Origin: a virus
Strand: one strand, 5' to 3'
Virus record (IMG/VR): IMGVR_UViG_3300031857_000639
Coordinates: 1 to 35,948 of that record
Length of the DNA stretch: 35,948 nt
Shown here: in pieces, positions 27,643 to 35,948 of the stretch
How the letters are laid out: each line of letters starts with the position of its first letter
Numbering within the stretch: position 1 is the first letter of the stretch
The notes under the pieces: generated by a model
What the model was told of the DNA's origin: nothing
The model's input: the letters and a program-made list of their open reading frames with translations, nothing else
The model's database searches: none
Made by a program: the position numbers and the translations under genes

Positions 27643-27903
27643 ATGGATTACATGATGGAAGAGAAGGAAGAGTTTGTTCCCCTGAACTGGGACTCCCTAA
27701 TTACTAACGAAGGCGTGTGGGAAGTAATTAAGGAAGAGCTAGACAAACTATCTCCTTACTGCATGATGACTATTATCACTGCAGCCAAAGGCGAAGGCTT
27801 GAGCGATAAACAAATCTTTAAGCCTATGACCAAAGAAGTAGAGGTCGAGTACGAAGAAATGGAAGAAGCAGATCCGTTTGGTGACACCACTAAGGAAGAA
27901 TAA
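27643..27903 (+). CDS. Acidic protein between terminase and portal, 86 aa
   Basis: ATG 27643 follows GGAGATAAC; an in-frame TTG at 27628 would overlap the terL stop and lacks a ribosome-binding site. The product is acidic: MDYMMEEKEEFVPLNWDSLI, a helix with VWEVIKEELDKLSPYCMMTI, and an end with EVEYEEMEEADPFGD. No family is recognised. The stop overlaps the portal start (TAATG), so production is coupled to portal; a small assembly factor is possible. Confidence 0.75.
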   Translation: MDYMMEEKEEFVPLNWDSLITNEGVWEVIKEELDKLSPYCMMTIITAAKGEGLSDKQIFKPMTKEVEVEYEEMEEADPFGDTTKEE

Positions 27904-29900
27904 TGGCTGACTTTAAAGAAGATCCAGTTTCTGAAGCAGATCGCGATCTAGTTGCGTTTATCAATACCCAGTGTGATAACTGGAGGGACTACAGAGACAC
28001 CAACTACGAGAAGCAGTGGGACGAATACGAGCGTCTATACTACGGTATTTGGTCTGATGAGGACAAGACTCGTGAGTCCGAGCGTTCCAAGATTGTGTCA
28101 CCTGCTATCCGACAGGCGGTAGAGAACAAAACCTCCGAGATTATGGAGGCTACCACTGGCCGAGGAGAGTTCTTCGAGCTTAAAGACAATGCAATGGACG
28201 AGACTGGCACTGAGACTGATGTCGAACTTGTCAAGCGCCAACTGCATGAAGACCTAAAAAAGACCAAAGCAGACAAAACTTGGACCGAAATCAATCGAAA
28301 TGCAGAGGTTTTTGGTCTTGGTATCGCTGAAATACAGGTAAAAACACAGACTGAGTTGGTTCCTGCTATGCAACCTCTACCTGGAGGCCAAGGAGCAGCC
28401 ATCGGTGTGAACGAAGTAGAGCGAGTTATCGTTCCTGTTAAGTCAATCCATCCTCGTAACTTCCTCTGGGACCCAAATAGCGACAACATTGATGACGCTC
28501 TAGGTGTTGCTATCGAGGAATACACCAGTCTATTTAAGGTAGTGCAGGGGATTGAGAGTGGAATCTATCGTAAAGTTAATATTGGTCCTGAGTATAGTGA
28601 TAATGCTCTTGAGCCAAACCAGTTGGATACACTCTATGAAGAGGATAAAGTTAGAATCCTTCGTTACTATGGCTTAGTTCCACGCAAATACCTAGAAACC
28701 ATTGAGAATGATGGTAAAGAGGTAGCAGTATTATTCCCTGAAGACGCTCCTGCATCAGAATATCAGGACTTGGTAGAGGCTGTTATTGTCATTGCTAACG
28801 GACAATACCTGCTCAAGGCTGAATCCAACCCCTACATGATGAAGGATCGTCCTGTTGTGACCTACACACCTGAGAAGGTTGCTGGTCGCTTGGTTGGTAT
28901 GGGAACCGTGCAGAAGGGCTACAATATGCAGAAAGCTATTGATGCCCAACTCCGTAGTCATCTGGACTCTTTAGCACTGACTACGGCTCCTATGATGGCG
29001 GCAGATGCTACTCGACTGCCTCGTGGCGTGTCCTACAAGGTTCAGCCTGGAAAGACACTGCTTACTAACGGTAATCCTAACGAGATTCTGTTCCCGTTTA
29101 AGTTCGGTTCTACTGATGCTGGTAATATCCAGACCGCAGAACGCTTCGAAGTCATGCTATTACAGGCTACTGGTACGCTAGACAGCCAAGCAATGACTCG
29201 CTCTGTAGCCGCTGGAGAGGCTGGTGGGGCTTCTATGAGCCTTGCAATGAGCAGTATCATCAAAAAGAATAAGCAGGCCCTAATTAACTTCCAAGATGAC
29301 TTCCTAATCCCTCTGATTAAAAAGGTTGCTGTGCGGTATATGCAGTTTGACCCAGAGCGTTACCCCAGCAAGGACTTCACTTTTGTCCCCGCCTCTACTT
29401 TGGGCATGGTCGCTAGGGAGTACGAGCAACAGCAGTTCGTTGGGTTGCTCCAAACTCTTGGTCCAGACAGTCCTGTACTACCTCTGGTGCTGAAAGGCAT
29501 CATCAAAGGCTCCAGTCTGTCCAACAAAGAAGAGTTGGCTATGGCTTTAGACCAGATGCTCCAGCCTAACCCAGAGCAACAGCAGATGGCACAGATGCAA
29601 CAGCAGGCTCAGATAGCCCTCCTAGAGGCTCAGGTAGCCGAACTACAGGGTAGAGCACAGGAAAGCCAAGCAAACGCCCAGGAGAGCCTTGCAAAGGCCC
29701 AGAAGACCGCTGTTGAGACACAACTAATGCCTGAGAAGATGAGAATTGATGTGGTTCAGGCCGCTTCTACGAACCTTGCCGAGCAAACCACGGATGACTT
29801 TGAGCGCAGGCTCAAGGTAGCCAACATCCTGCTCAAGGATCGTGAGATTAAAACCAAGGAAAACATCGTAGAAGCACAAATGAACAAAAAAGTCCAGTAA
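27903..29900 (+). CDS. Portal protein, podovirus type, 665 aa
   Basis: It forms the dodecameric ring through which DNA enters and leaves the capsid. Portal-like features: an N-terminal helix with RDYRDTNYEKQWDEYERLYY, then GIWSDEDKTRESERSKIVSP, IHPRNFLWDPNSDNIDDA (a crown/wing landmark in P22-like portals), and DSLALTTAPMMAADATRLPR before the stem. The C-terminal 150 residues are a long Gln/Ala coiled coil (barrel-like). The size matches large podovirus portals. The ATG overlaps the previous stop. Confidence 0.85.
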   Translation: MADFKEDPVSEADRDLVAFINTQCDNWRDYRDTNYEKQWDEYERLYYGIWSDEDKTRESERSKIVSPAIRQAVENKTSEIMEATTGRGEFFELKDNAMDETGTETDVELVKRQLHEDLKKTKADKTWTEINRNAEVFGLGIAEIQVKTQTELVPAMQPLPGGQGAAIGVNEVERVIVPVKSIHPRNFLWDPNSDNIDDALGVAIEEYTSLFKVVQGIESGIYRKVNIGPEYSDNALEPNQLDTLYEEDKVRILRYYGLVPRKYLETIENDGKEVAVLFPEDAPASEYQDLVEAVIVIANGQYLLKAESNPYMMKDRPVVTYTPEKVAGRLVGMGTVQKGYNMQKAIDAQLRSHLDSLALTTAPMMAADATRLPRGVSYKVQPGKTLLTNGNPNEILFPFKFGSTDAGNIQTAERFEVMLLQATGTLDSQAMTRSVAAGEAGGASMSLAMSSIIKKNKQALINFQDDFLIPLIKKVAVRYMQFDPERYPSKDFTFVPASTLGMVAREYEQQQFVGLLQTLGPDSPVLPLVLKGIIKGSSLSNKEELAMALDQMLQPNPEQQQMAQMQQQAQIALLEAQVAELQGRAQESQANAQESLAKAQKTAVETQLMPEKMRIDVVQAASTNLAEQTTDDFERRLKVANILLKDREIKTKENIVEAQMNKKVQ

Positions 29901-29904
29901 AGGA

Positions 29905-29933
29905 TTGACAAATACTAAAAAGTGTGGTATAAT
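29905..29933 (+). promoter_or_regulatory. Perfect sigma-70 promoter for the scaffold-capsid genes
   Basis: TTGACA (29905-29910) and TATAAT (29928-29933) are 17 nt apart; GTGTGG before the -10 makes an extended -10. It begins 4 nt after the portal stop and points at the 76-aa gene, zinc-ribbon gene, scaffold and capsid. Confidence 0.85.
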
Positions 29934-29941
29934 AACTACAT

Positions 29942-29959
29942 TGTTGTAGAAATACAACA
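29942..29959 (+). promoter_or_regulatory. Hairpin with GAAA tetraloop at the mRNA 5' end
   Basis: TGTTGTA (29942-29948), a GAAA loop and TACAACA (29953-29959) form a perfect 7-bp stem closed by a GNRA tetraloop. The expected start of transcription from the promoter just upstream is about 29940, so the hairpin would sit at the extreme 5' end, where such structures can protect mRNA. Confidence 0.65.
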
Positions 29960-29983
29960 CAGTCCTAAATAAAAGGAGAAACT

Positions 29984-30214
29984 GTGGACAAAGAACTACA
30001 AGCCTATTACGAGGCTAGGTTTGACATGATGACTTCCAAAGGCTGGCAGGACTTAGTTGAAGACCTGCGTAAGGTTGAGGAAGTATCAAGAGACCTAGAT
30101 AGATGCAATAGCGTAGAAGATCTGTACTACGCTAAAGGACAGTTAGACATCCTTAACTTCATCTTTAAACTCAAGGAGGCATCTGAGGATGCTTACGAGG
30201 AGTTAGCACGATGA
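29984..30214 (+). CDS. Small helical protein before scaffold, 76 aa
   Basis: The start is GTG 29984, 5 nt after AAAAGGAG. The product (MDKELQAYYEARFDMMTSKG, then WQDLVEDLRKVEEVSRDLDR) is an acidic helical protein ending EDAYEELAR. I recall similar short genes at this position, between portal and scaffold, in other podoviruses, with unknown role. The stop overlaps the next ATG (ATGA). It is the first gene behind the promoter at 29905, so it should be abundant. Confidence 0.78.
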   Translation: MDKELQAYYEARFDMMTSKGWQDLVEDLRKVEEVSRDLDRCNSVEDLYYAKGQLDILNFIFKLKEASEDAYEELAR

Positions 30215-30444
30215 AACGGATATTCGAGTTTAGATGTGTGAAAGATCATGTAAGTGAGAAATTGGTTGATGATGGGGTTCGCTCGATAGAGTGTCCACAT
30301 TGTCACAATGAGGCTTCTCGTATTATCTCGTCACCCAGAATCAGCTTGGAGGGCCTCACAGGGGCGTTTCCTTCAGCCGCTGAAAAATGGGCTAGAAAGC
30401 ACGAAGAAGCAGCAAGAGCCTATCAAAAGAAAAACGCAAGTTGA
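30211..30444 (+). CDS. Zinc-ribbon protein (FmdB-like), 77 aa
   Basis: The first half is MKRIFEFRCVKDHVSEKLVD, then RSIECPHCHNEASRIISSPR: a single C-x-x-C knuckle after two strands, as in FmdB-type regulators but with one clear Cys pair plus C9 and H13 as possible partners. The second half has ISLEGLTGAFPSAAEKWARK, a segment I recall from small phage proteins beside capsid genes. Its ATG overlaps the preceding stop. The role is unknown; a late regulator or assembly helper is possible. Confidence 0.78.
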   Translation: MKRIFEFRCVKDHVSEKLVDDGVRSIECPHCHNEASRIISSPRISLEGLTGAFPSAAEKWARKHEEAARAYQKKNAS

Positions 30445-30495
30445 TCCGGTAGGTATTTTTAATTTCCTAGAATCCGTTGTGGACAGGAGGATAAT

Positions 30496-31299
30496 GTGGC
30501 AGAAATTGTCGAATCGCAAGAAGAGGTAGTAGAAGGCGCAGTTGATATTACTCAAGAGACTCAGCAAGAAGTTGTTGAGCAACCTCAAGAGGAAGTCGTA
30601 CAGGAACAAGTCCAAGAGGACAGCATTCCTACCAAGTATCGTGGCAAGAGTCTTGATGAAATTATCAAGATGCACCAAGAGGCTGAAAAGCTAATTGGTA
30701 GACAGGCCCAAGAAGTTGGTGAAGTACGGAAACTGGCTGACGAACTGATCAAGCGACAACTCGAACCTAAACAGGTAGAAGTTCCTGCTACAAAAGAAGA
30801 CGAGATCGATTTCTTCGAAGATCCGAAGAAGGCAGTAAGTAAAGCTGTAGAGACTCATCCTGCTATTCAAGAGGCAAAGCAACAAGCGTTACTTCTTAAA
30901 CAGCAGCAGACGTTGACTAAACTGCAACAGGAGTTTCCAGACTTTCAGCAGACGGTAGCTGATCCTGCGTTTGCGGAGTGGGTTAAAGCATCACCAGTCC
31001 GTATGCGGTTATACGCCGCAGCAGATGCAGATTTTGATTTTGATTCAGCCGCAGAACTGTTGACAAGTTGGAGCTACATGAAACCAAAGGCTCAAGCGCC
31101 TGCACCAGAAGTTAAGGCAGCGCAGAAAGCAGCGGTTAAAGCAGCTACGGTTGATGTAGGGTCTAGTGCAGCAGCACCTACTTCTTCTAAGGTATATCGA
31201 AGAGCGGATCTAATCCGACTACAATTGGAAAACCCAGACCGCTACTATGCTTTGCAAGACGAAATTCTAGCAGCATATGCAGAGGGACGGGTTAAGTAA
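30496..31299 (+). CDS. Capsid scaffolding protein, 267 aa
   Basis: It should guide procapsid assembly and then leave. The start is GTG 30496, 5 nt after AGGAGG. The N-terminal 50 residues are Glu/Gln/Val-rich (AEIVESQEEVVEGAVDITQ), followed by GKSLDEIIKMHQEAEKLIG, a long Gln/Lys helix region (EAKQQALLLKQQQTLTKLQQ), and a short basic-tyrosine C-terminus (SKVYRRADLIRLQLENPDRY). Acidic, Gln-rich, helical proteins directly before the capsid gene are typical podovirus scaffolds. Confidence 0.8.
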   Translation: MAEIVESQEEVVEGAVDITQETQQEVVEQPQEEVVQEQVQEDSIPTKYRGKSLDEIIKMHQEAEKLIGRQAQEVGEVRKLADELIKRQLEPKQVEVPATKEDEIDFFEDPKKAVSKAVETHPAIQEAKQQALLLKQQQTLTKLQQEFPDFQQTVADPAFAEWVKASPVRMRLYAAADADFDFDSAAELLTSWSYMKPKAQAPAPEVKAAQKAAVKAATVDVGSSAAAPTSSKVYRRADLIRLQLENPDRYYALQDEILAAYAEGRVK

Positions 31300-31326
31300 A
31301 ACTTAACTTAATTTAGGAGATTTAAA

Positions 31327-32253
31327 ATGCCTTTGGGTACTAATAACGTAACAACGACAACCGCAGCAAAGTTTATTCCTGAGATTTGGAGTGACGAGAT
31401 TGTTGCTGCTTATAAGAAGTCACTGGTTCTCGCTAACCTCGTGAACAAGATGAACTTCCGTGGTAAGAAAGGTGACACCGTTCACATTCCTAAGCCCACT
31501 CGTGGTACTGCTTCTGCTAAAGTTGCTAGCTCACAGGTTAACCTGATTGCTGCTACTGAAGACGAAGTGATCGTCAACATCGACAAGCATTATGAGTACA
31601 GCCGTTTGATCGAAGACATCGTGACCGTTCAGGCACTGCCTTCGCTTCGCCGTTTCTACACGGATGACGCTGGTTACTCACTCGGCGTACAGGTTGATAC
31701 CGATCTGTGGTCGCTGTTTAAGTCGATTGGTGATGGTGATGGTAACGACTACACCAACAGTCGTACCTTCACGTTTACCGACTCCACTGGCGCACTGATC
31801 GCTTATGACGGTTCTGTGTCTGCCACGGAAGGTAAATTTGCTGACCTAGGTTTCCGTCAAGCTATTCAGTATCTGGATGATGCTGATGTGCCGATGGATG
31901 GTCGTGCATTTGTCATCCCGCCTGTACTGCGTAACGCATTGATGGGTACGGACCGCTACACCGAGCAAGCCTTTACTGGTGAAGCTGGTGGCGCTAACAC
32001 CATCCGCAATGGTCGTGTTGGTAACCTGTACGGTATCGAAGTGTTCATCTCCAGCAATGCTCCGACTCCTGAGTCTGGTAAGCGTCTGGCTGGTCTCTTC
32101 CATCGTGATGCTTTCACGCTGGTTGAGCAGATGGGTGTTCGCTCACAGACCCAGTACAAGCAAGAGTACCTTGCTGACCTGATGACTGCTGATACGCTGT
32201 ACGGTGTTAAGACGATTCGTCCTGACTCCGCAGTAGCTCTGATCGTTGACTAA
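31327..32253 (+). CDS. Major capsid protein, 308 aa
   Basis: It forms the icosahedral shell. The order is an N-terminal arm with AKFIPEIWSDEIVAAYKKSL, then VLANLVNKMNFRGKKGDTVH, IPKPTRG, VDTDLWSLFKSIGDGDGND, and a C-terminal GLFHRDAFTLVEQMGVRSQT, then LADLMTADTLYGVKTIRPDS. This matches HK97-fold capsid proteins of phages as I know them. A strong ribosome-binding site (TTTAGGAGATTTAAA) and codons biased to CGT, GGT and CTG, more than in neighbours, fit very high expression. A terminator follows at once. Confidence 0.92.
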   Translation: MPLGTNNVTTTTAAKFIPEIWSDEIVAAYKKSLVLANLVNKMNFRGKKGDTVHIPKPTRGTASAKVASSQVNLIAATEDEVIVNIDKHYEYSRLIEDIVTVQALPSLRRFYTDDAGYSLGVQVDTDLWSLFKSIGDGDGNDYTNSRTFTFTDSTGALIAYDGSVSATEGKFADLGFRQAIQYLDDADVPMDGRAFVIPPVLRNALMGTDRYTEQAFTGEAGGANTIRNGRVGNLYGIEVFISSNAPTPESGKRLAGLFHRDAFTLVEQMGVRSQTQYKQEYLADLMTADTLYGVKTIRPDSAVALIVD

Positions 32254-32283
32254 TAGCTTAGTGCTCTAATAGCACCGTAGCTC

Positions 32284-32314
32284 CTCCCCAGGCTCACAAG
32301 GCTTGGGGAGTTTT
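32284..32314 (+). terminator. Rho-independent terminator after the capsid gene
   Basis: CTCCCCA at 32284-32290 pairs with TGGGGAG at 32304-32310; the stem extends inward through GGC/GCT pairs including G-U, and TTTT follows. It is 30 nt after the capsid stop and would separate the capsid transcript from the fibre genes. Confidence 0.88.
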
Positions 32315-32364
32315 CCTAAGTAGATTTAAGAAGTCTACTGAGCAAAACTAAACGGAGATAAATT

Positions 32365-33381
<1,017 letters not shown>

Positions 33382-33390
33382 GGATAAAAA

Positions 33391-33888
33391 ATGGCAAATC
33401 GCTATCCTTTGGTTTTAAACGGAACAACTGTACAGGAGTTACAGTCTGGTGATAATTTAGAAGCATTTCCTAATATTCGTCTTTCTGGTTCAACTAGCGG
33501 AACAGCTACGCTGAGTGCTCCTGCTGTAGCTGGAACAAATGCTTACACATTACCGCCAGATGCTGCTACGATTGGCTATCGTAATGTTCCGCAGTCTGGT
33601 TCGGATAAGACAAGCTCTTACACACTTGCCACAACAGACATTGGAGAGTTTGTAGGTGTTGGGTCTGGTGGGTCAATAACCATCCCAAACTCAACATTTG
33701 CTGCTGGAGATGTGGTTTCAATATTTAATAATACATCAGGCAACATTACTATTACTTGCTCAATTACTACAGCCTACATAGCAGGAACTAATACCGATAA
33801 GGACACCATGACACTAGCAACCCGTGGCGTGGCAACAGTATTATTTATTTCTGGAACCGTTTGTGTAGTTACAGGAAACGTATCGTAA
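33391..33888 (+). CDS. Minor fibre-associated structural protein, 165 aa
   Basis: The ATG at 33391 follows AAGGATAAAA. The protein begins MANRYPLVLNGTTVQELQSG, then DNLEAFPNIRLSGSTSGTAT, a starter pattern I recall from many phage tail-fibre proteins. The rest is beta-rich (SYTLATTDIGEFVGVGSGGS, then ITITCSITTAYIAG) and ends with a hydrophobic strand. It may cap or be an alternative fibre tip. Its stop directly abuts the start of the glycine-rich gene. Confidence 0.72.
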   Translation: MANRYPLVLNGTTVQELQSGDNLEAFPNIRLSGSTSGTATLSAPAVAGTNAYTLPPDAATIGYRNVPQSGSDKTSSYTLATTDIGEFVGVGSGGSITIPNSTFAAGDVVSIFNNTSGNITITCSITTAYIAGTNTDKDTMTLATRGVATVLFISGTVCVVTGNVS

Positions 33889-35948
33889 ATGACTGGAATC
33901 TTTCAGATTCTTCTTGCTGGCGGCTCTCCAACCATAACCGCTGACTACCTCGTTGTCGCTGGTGGTGCTGGCGGTGGTCGTAGTTATGGTGGTGGAGGCG
34001 GTGCAGGAGGCTATCGTGAATTTACAAACCAATCTTTAACGGTAGGAACCGCTTACACGGTAACTGTTGGTGGAGGAGGCTCTGGCTCGACAAACTCCTC
34101 AGATAAAGGAACAAATGGCTCTAATTCTGTATTTTCTGCAATTACTTCTGCCGGAGGCGGTGGTGGAGGATCAATAAGTAATAACAACGGAGCAGACGGT
34201 GGTTCAGGCGGCGGCGTTGGTGATAGTAGAACAACCAACGTTGCTGGCTCTGGTAACACACCATCAACTTCACCAAGTCAAGGAAATAACGGCGGAACTG
34301 GAGCTACCGCTAATGGTGGAGGAGGTAACGGAGGTGGTGGAGGTGGTTCTGGTGCAGTAGGACAAAATGCAACATCAACATCTGCTGGAAACGGCGGCGC
34401 AGGAACTGCATCGTCAATCACGGGTTCTAGCGTAACTAGGGCTGGCGGTGGTGGAGGTGGTCCTAGCCAACTTGGATCAAATACTGCTGGAACGGCATCA
34501 GGTGGAGGCGGAAATGGTCAAAAAGACGCAACTGGTTCTGCGGGAACAGCTAATACTGGCGGTGGGGGCGGTGGAGGTGGAGCCGGAAATACACAATACA
34601 ACGGTGGCAACGGCGGCTCCGGTATCGTCATCATCAAAATTCCGTCTACACACTACGCCTCATTTTCAAGCGGTGTAACTTTCACAACCATCACATCTGT
34701 TGCTGGTTTCAATATCTATTCCGTCACGGCTACTTCTACAACAAGTGAGACTGTGACTTTCTTTGCTGGCGCACCTTTAACCGAAGTGCTGATTGTGGCT
34801 GGTGGTGGGGGTGGTGGTCGAGATACAAATAGCGGAGTTGGTGCAGGGGGTGGCGGTGCAGGTGGTTATCGCTCTAGCACAACACAATCCATTACTTTTG
34901 GACAAGCATATACGGTTACTGTTGGTGGTGGTGGTGCGGCACAAACTTCAACAAGAACACAAGGAAACTCTGGGTCTAATTCAGTGTTTTCAACCTTTAC
35001 TTCTGCTGGCGGTGGCGGGGGTGGTTGTTACCAAAACCTTCCCGGCAAAGATGGTGGTAGTGGCGGTGGAGGCGCTAGAGATACAGGCGTTGGTGGATTA
35101 GGAAACACACCATTTACATCTCCAAGCCAAGGCAATAACGGCGGCTCAAATCCATCTCCTACTGTTGATGGCGCTTCCGGCGGGGGCGGTGCTGGGGCCG
35201 TAGGTACAAACGCAAGTGGTAACGCTGGTGGCGCTGGTGGTGCAGGAACCGCATCCTCAATTACAGGATCAAGCGTTACAAGGGCTGGAGGGGGTTCGGG
35301 CGGATCTTTCAATACAACCTCAACCACAGGTGGAAGTGGCGGTGGTGGTGCTGGTGGGGGAAGTGGGAACAGTTATGTTGGACAAAGTGGAACTGTTAAC
35401 ACAGGCGGTGGTGGTGGAGGTGGTGGAGCCGCTTCTGGTGTATCAGGAAATGGCGGCGCAGGCGGCTCTGGTATTGTCATTATTAAAGTACCTGACAATG
35501 TGGGTGCAGTATTCTCTAGCGGCGTTACATCGAGCCTGTCTACTTCTGGTGGGTTCAACATCTACTCAGTAACTGCGACATCTACGACATCTGAAACCGT
35601 TACATTCCAACCTGACTTTACTCTTGATGCACTTATTGTTGCCGGAGGTGGTGGTGGCGGTGGTCGTGGAGGTGGTAACGGCGGCGGTGGCGGAGCGGGA
35701 GGATACAGAACCATTGCGTCAACTTCATACAGAATAGGAACCTACACAGTTACAGTAGGTGCTGGCGGTGGTGGTGGGGCAAGCAGTTCAAAGGGAACAA
35801 CAGGCTCAAATTCTGTGTTCAATACAACAACTTCTGCCGGTGGTGGTGGTGGTGGTGGTGGTCAGGACGCTGGAAATGGTCTGTCTGGTGGCTCTGGCGG
35901 TGGCGCATCTTATACAAGTTCCGCTGGTTCTGGTAACACTCCGTCAAC
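33889..35948 (+). CDS. Giant glycine-rich repeat tail protein, 3' end outside the window (at least 686 aa)
   Basis: The ATG at 33889 directly follows the previous TAA, and the frame stays open to the window end. After a short leader (MTGIFQILLAGGSPTITA) come repeats of about 280 aa. Each begins LVVAGG/LIVAGGGGGG, continues GGYR, VTVGGGG, GSNSVFS and a long GGGG-rich part with GSSVTRAGG and GSGIVIIK, and ends with a non-glycine linker with GFNIYSVTATSTTSETVTF. The glycine-rich domain type is known in phage tail and adhesin proteins, forming polyglycine-II-like bundles at fibre tips. It probably binds the host. It is easy to miss because it lacks a stop in the window. Confidence 0.85.
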   Translation, partial: MTGIFQILLAGGSPTITADYLVVAGGAGGGRSYGGGGGAGGYREFTNQSLTVGTAYTVTVGGGGSGSTNSSDKGTNGSNSVFSAITSAGGGGGGSISNNNGADGGSGGGVGDSRTTNVAGSGNTPSTSPSQGNNGGTGATANGGGGNGGGGGGSGAVGQNATSTSAGNGGAGTASSITGSSVTRAGGGGGGPSQLGSNTAGTASGGGGNGQKDATGSAGTANTGGGGGGGGAGNTQYNGGNGGSGIVIIKIPSTHYASFSSGVTFTTITSVAGFNIYSVTATSTTSETVTFFAGAPLTEVLIVAGGGGGGRDTNSGVGAGGGGAGGYRSSTTQSITFGQAYTVTVGGGGAAQTSTRTQGNSGSNSVFSTFTSAGGGGGGCYQNLPGKDGGSGGGGARDTGVGGLGNTPFTSPSQGNNGGSNPSPTVDGASGGGGAGAVGTNASGNAGGAGGAGTASSITGSSVTRAGGGSGGSFNTTSTTGGSGGGGAGGGSGNSYVGQSGTVNTGGGGGGGGAASGVSGNGGAGGSGIVIIKVPDNVGAVFSSGVTSSLSTSGGFNIYSVTATSTTSETVTFQPDFTLDALIVAGGGGGGGRGGGNGGGGGAGGYRTIASTSYRIGTYTVTVGAGGGGGASSSKGTTGSNSVFNTTTSAGGGGGGGGQDAGNGLSGGSGGGASYTSSAGSGNTPS
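33943..35948 (+). repeat. Three tandem long protein-coding repeats of about 840 nt
   Basis: Unit starts, marked by (D/E)-(Y/V/A)-L-(V/I)-VAGG, are at 33943, 34783 and 35626, so the periods are 840 and 843 nt (280 and 281 codons). The third is cut at the window end. The units keep frame but differ at many bases. Confidence 0.85.

Noticed and set aside
30308-30529. 73-codon plus-strand frame across the zinc-ribbon gene and scaffold start
   Set aside because: It overlaps both better-supported genes in another frame, has no ribosome-binding site and no recognisable pattern.
34053-35572. Plus- and minus-strand frames rich in Val/Leu or Pro inside the glycine-rich gene
   Set aside because: They are by-products of GGN-repeat DNA read in other frames; the glycine-rich frame from 33889 explains the region.

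Overview
This window is most of the genome of a lytic, short-tailed (podovirus-type) phage. It carries a small and large terminase, portal, scaffold, major capsid protein, head-tail adaptor and tail-tube proteins, three large internal virion proteins, tail fibres, a holin and a GH24 lysozyme. It also has a T7-style replisome: family A DNA polymerase, fused primase-helicase, 5'-3' exonuclease and a putative ssDNA-binding protein. I see no integrase, repressor, tRNA gene, CRISPR array or phage RNA polymerase. Transcription seems to rely on host sigma-70 promoters, and four perfect-consensus promoters are visible. A cobalamin-dependent (class II) ribonucleotide reductase with a T7-like replisome and no RNA polymerase resembles the marine cobavirus/SIO1-type podoviruses. 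That relationship is inferred from gene content only, and the host cannot be named.

Layout. (1) 1-10555, plus strand: late genes. Small basic proteins, head-tail adaptor, tail nozzle, a freestanding HNH endonuclease, a collar-domain tail fibre, three internal virion proteins, a tail-anchored coiled-coil protein, holin and lysozyme. (2) 10527-25043, minus strand: one long, tightly overlapping early/middle block. Read in the direction of transcription it begins with a C39-like cysteine peptidase and a Cys-rich unknown protein. A dense run of tiny genes follows, several of them single-pass membrane peptides. Then come a 2OG-Fe(II) oxygenase, primase-helicase, FkbM methyltransferase, DNA polymerase, SSB, exonuclease, PD-(D/E)XK-like nuclease, phosphoesterase, DUF3310, glycosyltransferase and the class II RNR. 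The block ends in a 41-aa gene that overlaps the lysozyme tail to tail. (3) 25044-25921: the only long gene-free stretch, a divergent control region with promoters and several repeat families. (4) 25922-35948, plus strand: terminase, portal, scaffold and capsid, a strong terminator, then a collagen-like fibre, a small fibre-associated protein and a giant glycine-rich repeat protein cut by the window end. Since late genes occupy both ends, the molecule is probably circular or circularly permuted and joins outside the window.

How it works together. Host RNA polymerase would read leftward from the control region for early genes, with a second perfect promoter in front of SSB. It would read rightward for packaging and capsid genes, with a perfect promoter in front of terS and another in front of the scaffold/capsid group. 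The RNR supplies dNTPs to the replisome. Gene ends overlap by 1-20 nt almost everywhere on the minus strand, so translational coupling is likely. GTG and TTG starts behind good Shine-Dalgarno sequences are common and were used to set starts.

Many small genes (25-56 codons) reported here were found by reading the gaps and checking start, stop and ribosome-binding site. They are supported by ATGA/GTGA/TAATG-type junctions rather than by homology searches, which I could not run.
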